Shown here: piece by piece, positions 56,290-64,000 of the stretch
Numbering within the stretch: position 1 is the stretch's first letter
Layout: the number at the start of each line of letters is the position of its first letter
NCBI RefSeq assembly: GCF_012349115.1
Contig: NZ_PQIG01000069.1
Coordinates: forward strand, 52,222-116,221
From: Rhizobium ruizarguesonis
GTDB lineage: Bacteria; Pseudomonadota; Alphaproteobacteria; Rhizobiales; Rhizobiaceae
Reading direction: 5' to 3'
Length of the DNA stretch: 64,000 nucleotides
The notes under the pieces: generated by a model
What the model saw: the letters and a program-made list of their open reading frames with translations, nothing else
Database searches by the model: none
Told to the model about the DNA's origin: nothing
Program-made: the position numbers and the translations under genes

Positions 56290-56376
56290 GGGTGACAATT
56301 TCGCAGATTACCATTGTATTTTATGGCGATCGCCGAAGAAATCCAAAAATACGATACAGTGACGCCATCTTATTTA

Positions 56377-56404
56377 TTGACAATCCTTCGTATCCCTCTA
56401 CGCT
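56377..56404 (+). promoter_or_regulatory. Candidate promoter of the dehydratase operon
   Basis: TTGACA (56377-56382) and TACGCT (56399-56404) with a 16-base spacer, 42 bases before the translation start at 56447. The TATTGACAA context repeats at the GH39-like gene promoter. Confidence 0.45.
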
Positions 56405-56446
56405 GACACCACTGCCATGGATCAATTTGGCGAGGGAGGAACAGGT

Positions 56447-58159
56447 TTGTCGAACGGTCTTCGTCGCAAGCTGACGAGTTACGGCGATCAGGGATTCTCT
56501 CTTTTCCTGCGCAAGGCATTCATCAAGGCCATGGGTTATTCGGACGACGCGCTCGACCGTCCGATCGTCGGCATCGCCAATACCTACAGTGATTTCAATC
56601 CCTGTCACGGCAATGTGCCGCAACTCATCGAGGCAACCAAGCGCGGCGTGATGCTGACGGGTGCGATGCCCATGGTGTTTCCGACAATCTCGATCCACGA
56701 GAGCTTTGCCTCGCCGACGTCGATGTATCTGCGCAATCTGATGGCGATGGAAACGGAAGAGATGATCCGTGCCCAGCCGATGGATGCCGTGGTCCTGATC
56801 GGCGGCTGCGACAAGACCCTGCCGGCCCAGATCATGGCGGCCGCCAGCAGCGAGATACCGGCGATCTTCCTTCCGACCGGCCCGATGGCCGTCGGCCACC
56901 ACAAGGGCGAACGGCTTGGCGCCTGTACCGATTGTCGCCGTTTCTGGGGCCGCTTCCGCGCCGGAGAGATCGACGAGGCCGAGATCGCCGAGGTCAACAA
57001 CAAGCTGGCCAGCTCGATCGGCACCTGCACGGTGATGGGCACGGCGAGCACCATGGCAAACCTGACCGAAGTCATGGGACTCTGCCTACCCCGCGCGGCT
57101 TCGGCACCTGCCGTCGAATCCGAACGGGTTCGCCTTGCCGAGGAAACGGGCCGTGTCGCCGCACGTCTCGCCATGGATGAGGCAGCGCCGACGGTGCGCG
57201 ATATCCTGACGCCGCAGGCAATACGCAACGGCCTCGTCGCGCTGCAGGCGATGGGCGGCTCGACCAATGCCGTCGTCCATCTTGCCGCGATAACCGGCCG
57301 CCTCGGCCTGCGCCTCGACATGGCCGAACTCGACCGGCTGGGCCGAAGCATTCCCCTGCTCGTCGACTTGCAGCCCTCCGGCCAGCATTACATGGAGCAG
57401 TTCCACGAGGCGGGCGGCGTCCCGGCTCTGTTGAAGGCGGTGCGCCATGAAATCGACGGCAGCGCTCCGACGGTCTGCGGCAGAACGATGGGCGAAATCA
57501 TCGACGATGTCGTCGACGAACCGGGCCAGACCATCATCCGCACCGTCGAGAAACCGTTGAAGCCGATCGGAACGATCGCGGTCCTGCACGGCAATCTTGC
57601 GCCGCGCGGCGCCGTCATCAAACAATCCGCCGCCTCCAAGGATCTGCTCCAGCATATCGGCCGCGCCGTCGTCTTCGATTCCGTCGAGGATATGACGCTG
57701 CGCATCGACAGTGACGATCTCGACGTCAACGCCGACGACGTTCTGGTTCTGCGCAATGCCGGGCCAAAGGGTGCGCCCGGCATGCCGGAAGCCGGCTATC
57801 TACCCATCCCCCGCAAGCTGGCGCGGCAGGGCGTGAAGGACATGGTGCGGATTTCCGATGCCCGCATGAGCGGCACGGCCTTCGGCACGATCATCCTCCA
57901 TATCGCGCCTGAAGCCGCCGATGGTGGCCCTCTGGCGATCGTCCGTACCGGCGATCACATTCGCCTCGACGTCGAGGGCCGGCGCATCGACCTCGATATC
58001 GACCAGGCGGAATTCGATCGCCGCATGCTTGAAGTCGTCAACCGGCCGTCCCCTGCCCCGTCGCGCGGCTATGCCAAGCTCTATCAGGAGCGCGTGCTCC
58101 AGGCTGACGAAGGCGCCGATTTCGATTTCCTGCAAAGCGAGGAGATCGACGCGCGATGA
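56447..58159 (+). CDS. IlvD/Edd-family sugar-acid dehydratase
   Basis: A 570-residue iron-sulfur dehydratase. Cluster ligands and active-site residues of the family: NPCHGN (C53), GGCDKT (C121, with D122 and K123) and SIGTCTVMGTAST (C194). It removes water from an aldonic acid to give a 2-keto-3-deoxy acid. It is more like the sugar-acid subgroup (arabonate, xylonate, and related) than true IlvD of valine synthesis, judged by NTYSDFNPCHGN and genomic context. The start is the TTG at 56447 because GAGGGAGGA lies just upstream; an ATG-started frame from 56417 lacks such a site. It overlaps the next gene by ATGA. Confidence 0.9.
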   Translation: MSNGLRRKLTSYGDQGFSLFLRKAFIKAMGYSDDALDRPIVGIANTYSDFNPCHGNVPQLIEATKRGVMLTGAMPMVFPTISIHESFASPTSMYLRNLMAMETEEMIRAQPMDAVVLIGGCDKTLPAQIMAAASSEIPAIFLPTGPMAVGHHKGERLGACTDCRRFWGRFRAGEIDEAEIAEVNNKLASSIGTCTVMGTASTMANLTEVMGLCLPRAASAPAVESERVRLAEETGRVAARLAMDEAAPTVRDILTPQAIRNGLVALQAMGGSTNAVVHLAAITGRLGLRLDMAELDRLGRSIPLLVDLQPSGQHYMEQFHEAGGVPALLKAVRHEIDGSAPTVCGRTMGEIIDDVVDEPGQTIIRTVEKPLKPIGTIAVLHGNLAPRGAVIKQSAASKDLLQHIGRAVVFDSVEDMTLRIDSDDLDVNADDVLVLRNAGPKGAPGMPEAGYLPIPRKLARQGVKDMVRISDARMSGTAFGTIILHIAPEAADGGPLAIVRTGDHIRLDVEGRRIDLDIDQAEFDRRMLEVVNRPSPAPSRGYAKLYQERVLQADEGADFDFLQSEEIDAR

Positions 58160-59028
58160 GCGCCGCTGATATGGAGGCACCGCTTTGCCTGCCCCGCCGG
58201 CCGCTGACGCGGCTGCCGCGGGCCGCACTGCCGGAAGGCACGATCGATACGCATTTCCACGTCTTTCGCGCCGGCGCTCGGCTCAATACCCCACGCAGCT
58301 ACACGCCTGACATTGCGACGATCACCGACTGGATCGAATTCTCCGGCAGCCTTGGCATCGCCAGAGGCGTTTTGGTGCAGCCAAGCGTCTATGGCCTCGA
58401 CAACAGGGTGCTGCTGGAGGCGCTGGCCGCCTATCCAGATCGTCTGCGCGGCATCGTCGTCATCGATCCCGAAACCGCGGAGACCGAAATCGAGCGGCTC
58501 GACCGGCTCGGCGTGCGCGGCGTGCGGATCAACACGCGCAACAAGGGCGGCCTCCCGCTCGCCGCCGCCAGGACATTGGCGGAAAGCATTGCCCCTCTCG
58601 GCTGGTCGCTGCAATTGCAGATCAATCCCGAACAACTTCCCGATATCGCGGCAACCCTGTCCGGCATTCGCCTGCCCATCGCCATCGATCATCTCGGCTT
58701 CATTCCGCTTGCCACGGAAACGAGATCACGGCATGTCGATGCGCTGAGAAGGCTGATGGACGCGGCTGATACCTATGTCAAAGTCACCGCGCCCTACCGC
58801 TTGACGAAGGACATGAACGATCAAGGTTTCGCCGAAGTCGGCCGCGCCCTCGCCGCCACCCACGCAGAAAGGCTGCTCTGGGGCAGCGACTGGCCGCACA
58901 CCGAATTGTGGGACGGCATGCCCGATGACGCCGAGCTGATCGAGACCATGCAGGCCGCCATCGACGATCCCGCGATGGCCGAAAAGATTTTTGTTCGAAA
59001 TGCCGAAGCGCTGTTCTTCGGCCGCTGA
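58156..59028 (+). CDS. Amidohydrolase-superfamily protein, probable sugar lactonase
   Basis: A 290-residue metal-dependent hydrolase of the COG3618 TIM-barrel type. DTHFHVF provides the H33-x-H35 metal pair, and LLWGSDWPHTELWDG carries the conserved aspartate and histidine near the C-terminus. AIDHLGFIPL is the middle histidine block. Relatives open lactones of sugars or aromatic-ring products. Lying between the dehydratase and the lyase, it most likely opens the lactone made by the dehydrogenase. Coupled by ATGA to the upstream dehydratase. Confidence 0.88.
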   Translation: MSAADMEAPLCLPRRPLTRLPRAALPEGTIDTHFHVFRAGARLNTPRSYTPDIATITDWIEFSGSLGIARGVLVQPSVYGLDNRVLLEALAAYPDRLRGIVVIDPETAETEIERLDRLGVRGVRINTRNKGGLPLAAARTLAESIAPLGWSLQLQINPEQLPDIAATLSGIRLPIAIDHLGFIPLATETRSRHVDALRRLMDAADTYVKVTAPYRLTKDMNDQGFAEVGRALAATHAERLLWGSDWPHTELWDGMPDDAELIETMQAAIDDPAMAEKIFVRNAEALFFGR

Positions 59029-59042
59029 CTTGGAGAGTAGGA

Positions 59043-59975
59043 ATGGCCAGACTGACCGAAGATGCCAAGGGCGTCTATGTGATTGCCGTAACCCCCTTCA
59101 CCGATGACGGCGCGCTCGATCTCGCCAGTATCGACAGCATGGTCGATTTCTACGAGGGTGCCGGCGTCACCGGCCTGACGGTGCTTGGCCAGCTCGGCGA
59201 GGCTCCGAAGCTGACCGCCGAGGAATCGCGGACAGTCGTCGAACGGGTGCTGAAGCGCCTCGACGGGCGTCTTCCCGTCGTCGTCGGCGTTTCGGCGCCA
59301 GGGCTTGCGCCGATGAGCGAACTCGCCGAAGCCGTCATGGGTGAGGGTGCGGCCGGCGTCATGGTCGCGCCGCCCTGGACCGTCAAGACCGACGATCAGG
59401 CTTTCGCCTTCTACCAGTCGGTCGGCGAGGCCCTGGGCGATACGCCCTTCGTGCTGCAAGACTATCCGCTCACAACCAATGTGACGATTGCGCCCAAGGT
59501 CATCGAGCGCATCGTCAACGAGGTGCCGAACTGCGTCATGCTCAAGCACGAGGATTGGCCGGGTCTGTCGAAGATCTCGGCACTTCGCGCCGCCAGCGAC
59601 AAGGGCGCCATGCGGCGCATCTCGATCCTTTGCGGCAATGGCGGGCTTTTCCTGCCCGAAGAGATGGGCCGTGGCGCCGATGGCGCAATGACCGGCTTTT
59701 GTTATCCTGAGATGATGGTGGGCGTCGTCGAGGCCTATGCCGCCGGAAATCCCGATCGCGCCCATGCGATCTTCGATGCCTATCTGCCGCTCGCCCGCTA
59801 CGAACAGCAGCAGGGCATCGGCCTTGCCTCGCGCAAATACGTGCTTGCCAAGCGCGGCGTGATCAAGTCCGCCACCCTGCGCAAGCCAGGCGCCAAGCTC
59901 TCGGCGCTTGATATTGCCGATGTCGAGCGGCTGCTGGCACGTCAGGCCATCCGCCTCAAGGAGATCGGGGCGTGA
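59043..59975 (+). CDS. DapA-family lyase/dehydratase (2-keto-3-deoxy-sugar-acid processing)
   Basis: A 310-residue TIM-barrel enzyme of the dihydrodipicolinate synthase / N-acetylneuraminate lyase superfamily. The catalytic tyrosine is Y141 in LQDYPLTTN and the Schiff-base lysine is K168 in VMLKHEDWPG. The substrate-loop motif GQLGEAPKL replaces the GTTGE of DapA, arguing against lysine synthesis. In context it likely cleaves or dehydrates a 2-keto-3-deoxy sugar acid. Start ATG 59043, with GGAGAG upstream. Last gene of the operon. Confidence 0.9.
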   Translation: MARLTEDAKGVYVIAVTPFTDDGALDLASIDSMVDFYEGAGVTGLTVLGQLGEAPKLTAEESRTVVERVLKRLDGRLPVVVGVSAPGLAPMSELAEAVMGEGAAGVMVAPPWTVKTDDQAFAFYQSVGEALGDTPFVLQDYPLTTNVTIAPKVIERIVNEVPNCVMLKHEDWPGLSKISALRAASDKGAMRRISILCGNGGLFLPEEMGRGADGAMTGFCYPEMMVGVVEAYAAGNPDRAHAIFDAYLPLARYEQQQGIGLASRKYVLAKRGVIKSATLRKPGAKLSALDIADVERLLARQAIRLKEIGA

Positions 59976-60017
59976 CGCACCGGCGCAAATCCCCAACCGC
60001 TGGACCGTCGCCGTGGC

Positions 60018-60464
60018 CTAATTTAGCCCATGCAGCGCGAGCAGATGGCTATGTCCATCTCGTCCGTGGGGTTGAAACCCGAGCGACTCCCAGAACCTCG
60101 CCGCAGCATCGTTTCCCGCATGAACGGTGACGATGCTGCAGCAGGAACGCGCATGGTCGAGCAGAGCCTGGGCAAGCATCCGGCCGATGCCGCGCCCGCG
60201 CATTGCAGGACGAATGTAGAAACGCCGCATCCGCAACGCCCCTGACATGGCGGAGTCGACGGTCATGCCGCCGATGCCGATGAGCGCATCATCGACATCG
60301 GCGCCAAGCAGCCTTTCGCCGTGATGTTCGAACCTGATATCGCCGGCCGACCATTCGTCGATAAGGCGGGCGACATGGCGATAGCCTTCCCGCCGGGCCT
60401 CGCTTTCGAGACCTGCCATCTCCTGCGGCAACCGATCGCGGAGCCTGCGGATATCAATTGTCAT
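60018..60464 (-). CDS. GNAT-family N-acetyltransferase
   Basis: A 148-residue acetyltransferase. The acetyl-CoA pyrophosphate motif is RRFYIRPAMRGRGIGRMLAQAL, and the C-terminal part has VTVHAGNDAAARFWESLGF. The ATG at 60464 is chosen because the extension to 60557 overlaps the neighbouring acyltransferase and is not family-like. The acceptor is unknown. It starts 17 bases downstream of the acyltransferase stop. Confidence 0.88.
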   Translation of the reverse strand: MTIDIRRLRDRLPQEMAGLESEARREGYRHVARLIDEWSAGDIRFEHHGERLLGADVDDALIGIGGMTVDSAMSGALRMRRFYIRPAMRGRGIGRMLAQALLDHARSCCSIVTVHAGNDAAARFWESLGFQPHGRDGHSHLLALHGLN

Positions 60465-60480
60465 GGCAATGCCGATGGTT

Positions 60481-61431
60481 TTAGATTGCAGGAACCGGAA
60501 TCTCGCGGCGCGGCGCCGCAGCCGGCAGGCCGACCGGCACGAAACTCGCGTCACCATCTCTAGCCATGTCGTGCACTGTATGTTTCTCCAGCGCCTTCGT
60601 CACCTCGTTGAGGTCGCCGTCCAGATGTTCGGCCGGAATGAGATTGCCGATGACGAAATCGAAGCGGTCGCCGCGTTTGTTCAGCAGTTCGTGAAAGACA
60701 GTCATGTCGCGAAGCTCCGTCGACCATTTCGCCAGCCAGTAGAACAGCCCCGAATTGCGTGCCGTCATATGGATGGGAAGGATCGGCAGATTGTATTTGC
60801 GCGCAAGCCCGACGGCCGAGGTCTTCCACGGACGTTCGTTCAGCCGGCCGTTCGCCCAATAGGCGATGCGGCCTGAGGGAAAGAGCACTGTCGCCTTGCC
60901 TTCCTTCACCGCATGGTTTGTCAGCTGCAGCGTTTCGCGCGCTTTCAGCTTGCTTTTATGCTCCTCCCGCCATTCGACGGGAATGATCATCTCGGCAAAC
61001 CGTGGATTGACGCGGATGGCATCGCGATTGGCAAAGAACATCATGTCCGGCCGGCGCGCTTTCAAAAGATCGAACACGGCAACGCCGTCGGCGATGCCGG
61101 TCGGATGGTTGCTGACGAGGATGAAGCCGCCGGTATCAGGAATGCGTTCGCCGTTGGTGATGCCGATGTCGAGTTTCAGCATGTCGCTCATATATTCGAA
61201 CGACTGGAAGCCCGGCATTTTGGCGACCGCATTGGCGAATTCGAGCGCCTTGTTATAGCGCAGCAGGGTGTAGAGGAACGGCCGCATGACCGGCCAGAGC
61301 GGATTTTTCACGATCCTCTGGCCGCGTTCGGCAATCAGCGTATCGACGATATGACCGGGCTTTCCCTGTGAAACGAGAGCGATCGCTTCCGCGAGCTGTC
61401 CGAAAGCCGTCATGGAATCGCGCCGTGCCAT
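60481..61431 (-). CDS. Lysophospholipid acyltransferase-like protein (PlsC/OlsA type)
   Basis: A 316-residue acyltransferase. SNHPTGIADGVA carries the catalytic His-x4-Asp motif in the form H-PTGIA-D. The second block FANRDAIRVNPRFAEMIIPVEW and the later FPSGRIAYW (equivalent of the FPEG block) and PILPIHMTARNSG complete the family pattern. Such proteins acylate lysophospholipids; in rhizobia OlsA-like members also act on lyso-ornithine lipid. The precise substrate is not determinable here. One gene, with a GNAT gene following closely. Confidence 0.88.
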   Translation of the reverse strand: MARRDSMTAFGQLAEAIALVSQGKPGHIVDTLIAERGQRIVKNPLWPVMRPFLYTLLRYNKALEFANAVAKMPGFQSFEYMSDMLKLDIGITNGERIPDTGGFILVSNHPTGIADGVAVFDLLKARRPDMMFFANRDAIRVNPRFAEMIIPVEWREEHKSKLKARETLQLTNHAVKEGKATVLFPSGRIAYWANGRLNERPWKTSAVGLARKYNLPILPIHMTARNSGLFYWLAKWSTELRDMTVFHELLNKRGDRFDFVIGNLIPAEHLDGDLNEVTKALEKHTVHDMARDGDASFVPVGLPAAAPRREIPVPAI

Positions 61432-61570
61432 GAAAGATCCTGTTTATGGGGTATAAGCTATCGCAGTACAATATGATCGAAGGATGACAAAGGCTTGGCC
61501 GGCATTAGCAATTCCATAACTGTTCCTGCTCCAAATTGGCGGACTTGAAGGCAAAATCAAGGCCCGCAAC

Positions 61571-62506
61571 GTGAACGAACTGCTTGTTATCGCCGATCAG
61601 CGCCTGATGGCGGAACGCGCCGCGTGGCTCGAAAACCTCGCCGGGGAGCGCCGTCTTTCCGAGCACACGCTCGACGCCTACGAGCGCGACACCCGCCAGT
61701 TTCTGACCTTTCTGACCGGCCATCTCGCCGGCCCGGCGACGCTCCGCGATATCAGGGAATTGCGCCCCGCCGACTTCCGCGCCTTCCTCGCGGCCCGGCG
61801 CAAGCAGGGCTCCGGCGCCCGATCGCTCGGCCGCAATCTCGCCGGTCTTCGCTCGCTGCTGCGCCATCTCGAAAAGAAGGGCCTGGTCAATGCCGCCGGG
61901 GCTGCCGCGGTGCGCTCGCCGAAACAGCCGAAATCGCTGCCCAAGCCGTTGTCGGACACCCAGGCGATCACCGTCGTCAGCGACGACGCCCAGCTCCACG
62001 ACGAACCCTGGATTGCGGCGCGCGACGCGGCTGTCATGACGCTGCTCTACGGCTGTGGCCTGCGCATCTCCGAAGCGCTGGATCTTACTCCCGCCGACCT
62101 GCAGAAGGGCGCGACGACTCTGCGCATCACCGGCAAGGGCAACAAGACGCGGCTGGTGCCATTGCTCTCCGTGGTTTTCGACGCCGTCGAGAAATACCGC
62201 ACGCTCTGCCCATACCATCTCGAAAGCGGCGAGCCGCTGTTTCGCGGCGCTCGCGGCGGCAAGCTGCAAGCGGCAATCATCCAGCGCACCATGCAGAAGA
62301 TGCGTAGCGCCTTCGGCCTGCCGGAAACGGCGACACCGCATGCACTGCGCCACTCCTTCGCCACCCATCTGCTTGCCGGCGGCGGTGATCTGCGCACCAT
62401 CCAGGAATTGCTCGGCCATGCCAGCCTTTCCACAACACAGGTCTATACCGGCGTCGATGCATCGCGGCTGCTCGAGGTGTATGATCGGGCCCATCCGCGA
62501 GCGTAA
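61571..62506 (+). CDS. xerC: Tyrosine site-specific recombinase XerC
   Basis: A 311-residue recombinase that resolves chromosome dimers at dif together with XerD. N-terminal core-binding domain (ERRLSEHTLDAYERDTRQF). The catalytic domain has all active residues: R165 in CGLRISEAL, K189 in TGKGNK, H257 and R260 in HALRHSFATH, H283 in GHASLSTTQ, and the nucleophile Y292 in QVYTGV. Convergent or divergent partners do not suggest an integron or phage context; it is likely the housekeeping XerC. Confidence 0.95.
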   Translation: MNELLVIADQRLMAERAAWLENLAGERRLSEHTLDAYERDTRQFLTFLTGHLAGPATLRDIRELRPADFRAFLAARRKQGSGARSLGRNLAGLRSLLRHLEKKGLVNAAGAAAVRSPKQPKSLPKPLSDTQAITVVSDDAQLHDEPWIAARDAAVMTLLYGCGLRISEALDLTPADLQKGATTLRITGKGNKTRLVPLLSVVFDAVEKYRTLCPYHLESGEPLFRGARGGKLQAAIIQRTMQKMRSAFGLPETATPHALRHSFATHLLAGGGDLRTIQELLGHASLSTTQVYTGVDASRLLEVYDRAHPRA

Positions 62507-62513
62507 TGGATGT

Positions 62514-62609
62514 CGCCCAAAAGTGCGCAGCGGTTTTGGGGCAACGACATGCATAAACGATAGGCTTAAAGCGCATCGCATGGATGCGATTGAATGTGAG
62601 GCGCTTTAA
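62514..62609. repeat. Dispersed intergenic repeat (family C), copy 2
   Basis: AAAAGTGCGCAGCGGTTTT, then AACGACATGC, then AAAGCGCATCGCATGGATGCG and GCGCTTTA. It has the same order of motifs as 22405-22500. The last part folds into a hairpin (AAAGCGC with GCGCTTT). It begins 7 bases after the xerC stop. Confidence 0.82.
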
Positions 62610-62697
62610 GCTCTCGTTAAGGCCTTCTCTTAAAGGAATATGCGCAAGCCGGGCGTAGAGCATGAAATGCACAAGGCATGTAATCGGAACACCCATC

Positions 62698-63774
62698 ATG
62701 ACCACATCAATCGGCCGCCGGACGTCTTACCTCGCAGTGCCGGCCAATCTGTTGCTCTGGCTGATCGCGGCCTTTCACATGCTGCTTCTTGCCGCCCTGT
62801 TTGCCGCCTTCCTGACGGCAAGACCGGCAGCGGCCGAAGATGTCGCCTGCACCGGCCGCAACCTGATGGTCGAGCTGCAGCAGAACGACCCTGCCCGCTA
62901 TGCCGAGGCGCTCAAGGAAGCTGACGCCACGCCGAACGGCAAGGGCATCTTCTGGAAGATCGAGAAGCCGGGACTTGCACCCTCGTGGCTGCTCGGCAGC
63001 ATGCATGTCACCGATCCGCGCGTGCTGGCCCTGCCGCCGCGCGCCCAGGCAGCCCACGACGCCGCCGACACGATCATCATCGAATCCGACGAGATCCTCG
63101 ATGAGCGAAAGGCGACCGCCGCCCTACTCGCAAAGCCGGAGCTGACGATGTTCACCGACGGCACGACGATCGACAAGCTGCTTTCTCCCGAGGATTACAC
63201 GCGTCTCGAAACCGGCCTCAAGCAGCGCGGTATCCCGATCAGCGCCGTTTCCCGAATGCGGCCCTGGATGATTTCCAGCGCCGTCGCCCTGCCGGCCTGC
63301 GAAATCGCCCGCAAGGCAAAAGGCGTCCAGTTCCTCGACCAGAAGATCGCCACCGATGCCATTGCTCAGGGCAAACAGGTCAAGGGGCTGGAAACCCTTG
63401 CCGAACAGATCCAGGCCATGGCCGATCTGCCGGTCGAATTCCATCTGAAATCGCTGATCGAGACGCTGGAACTCGGCGACAAGATGAGCGATGTCGTCGA
63501 GACGATGACCGACCTCTACCTCTCCGGCGACATCGGCATGACCATGCCGATGCTGAAAACCGTGACACCGGAGGAGGAAGGCGAAAACAGCGATTATGCC
63601 GCCTTCGAGCAGCGCGTCATCCTCGACCGCAACAAGGTGATGGCCGAGCGTGCAGCGCCCATCCTCGACGCCGGCAACGTCTTCATGGCCGTCGGCGCCC
63701 TGCACCTGCCCGGCAAGGACGGTGTCATCGAACTGCTGCGCCAGCAGGGCTTCACGGTGACTGCGGTAAATTAA
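62698..63774 (+). CDS. TraB/GumN-family protein
   Basis: A 358-residue protein with an N-terminal membrane segment or signal (LLLWLIAAFHMLLLAALFAAFL, ending ARPAAAED), so it is periplasmic or membrane-anchored. The family's paired metal-like motifs are present: LLGSMHVTDP near the N-terminus and AVGALHLPGKDG near the C-terminus. DTIIIESDE is the typical E-containing strand. TraB/GumN proteins are thought to be metalloproteases or hydrolases, but the family's activity is not settled. ATG 62698 follows GGAAC; a longer frame from 62662 exists. Confidence 0.88.
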   Translation: MTTSIGRRTSYLAVPANLLLWLIAAFHMLLLAALFAAFLTARPAAAEDVACTGRNLMVELQQNDPARYAEALKEADATPNGKGIFWKIEKPGLAPSWLLGSMHVTDPRVLALPPRAQAAHDAADTIIIESDEILDERKATAALLAKPELTMFTDGTTIDKLLSPEDYTRLETGLKQRGIPISAVSRMRPWMISSAVALPACEIARKAKGVQFLDQKIATDAIAQGKQVKGLETLAEQIQAMADLPVEFHLKSLIETLELGDKMSDVVETMTDLYLSGDIGMTMPMLKTVTPEEEGENSDYAAFEQRVILDRNKVMAERAAPILDAGNVFMAVGALHLPGKDGVIELLRQQGFTVTAVN

Positions 63775-64000
63775 GTAGTCAGTGCCAAGATTGACGGATC
63801 GGACATGCTTGGCAAAATCGGCCTTGTGCACCGGATGGGCGGCGTGAAAACGAGCTCTGGTTCGGCAAGCGAGTTATTTCGCCGGAGATGGAAACTATAA
63901 ATCGGCCCAACTTTTTGCCGCCGCCGCGGAAGCACAAATTGAAAGCTAGAGCGTGCTGTTTTTAGACGGCAGCATATCCTGAGTTTCTAAGATAGTTTGC
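63775..64000. other. 3' end of the window without a recognised gene
   Basis: No ORF with recognisable features. A short stretch near 63945-63966 (AGAGCGTGCTGTTTTTAGACGG) resembles the start of a dispersed palindromic repeat, but the window ends before it can be judged. Confidence 0.3.

Noticed and set aside
56447..58159. Dehydratase considered as IlvD of branched-chain amino acid synthesis
   Set aside because: Neighbours are sugar-acid enzymes and a GntR regulator, and the sequence fits the sugar-acid subgroup better.
59043..59975. DapA-type gene considered as lysine-pathway dihydrodipicolinate synthase
   Set aside because: GQLGE replaces the typical GTTGE loop and the operon is catabolic.

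Overview
The window looks like a chromosomal segment of a Rhizobium of the R. leguminosarum / R. etli type. It is GC-rich, and an F1 ATP-synthase operon (atpH-A-G-D-C) stands without F0 genes. An ALAS-type hemA, an NAD-dependent molybdenum formate dehydrogenase operon (fds), a thiamine-precursor transporter behind a TPP riboswitch, and several rhizobial-type intergenic palindromic repeats point the same way. The assignment rests on protein and repeat character, not on a database match. No rRNA, tRNA, CRISPR array, prophage or insertion sequence was recognised.

Layout. 1-4186: an operon for a sugar ABC importer with its LacI-type repressor, behind two matching operators. 4430-6283: hemA and a small glycine-zipper lipoprotein. 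6397-14815: the tamA-tamB outer-membrane assembly pair, in which tamB carries eight exact-length 107-residue tandem repeats. 14907-17636: an Lrp regulator divergent from arginase and ornithine aminotransferase. 17745-20482: chemotaxis genes, with a decayed receptor tail fused to the start of cheW and a soluble two-PAS receptor. 20604-29737: formate metabolism (OFA-type transporter, fdsD, fdhD, fdsA, fdsB, fdsG, LysR regulator). 29816-32305: ArsR regulator, short-chain dehydrogenase, SoxR and its divergent flavin-reductase target. 32540-36049: TPP riboswitch, ykoF, thiX, thiZ, thiY. 36231-38356: two envelope-polysaccharide-type genes.

38516-46571: atpC, a small zinc-ribbon ORF, atpD, atpG, atpA, atpH, a small membrane protein and priA. 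46678-59975: a carbohydrate catabolic locus, made of a five-gene peptide/oligosaccharide-type ABC importer, a GH39-like glycosidase, a GntR regulator, a Gfo/Idh/MocA dehydrogenase, an IlvD/Edd-type dehydratase, an amidohydrolase that is probably a lactonase, and a DapA-family lyase or dehydratase. Together these read as uptake, hydrolysis, oxidation, lactone opening, dehydration and final processing of a sugar by a non-phosphorylative route. 60018-63774: GNAT acetyltransferase, lysophospholipid-type acyltransferase, xerC and a TraB/GumN-family protein.

The strongest points for follow-up are the catabolic locus with unknown substrate, the tamB repeat array, the uncharacterised Cys-containing ORF translationally coupled between atpD and atpC, the receptor remnant before cheW, a textbook SoxR operator, and dispersed palindromic repeats that supply the 3' ends and stop codons of several genes.
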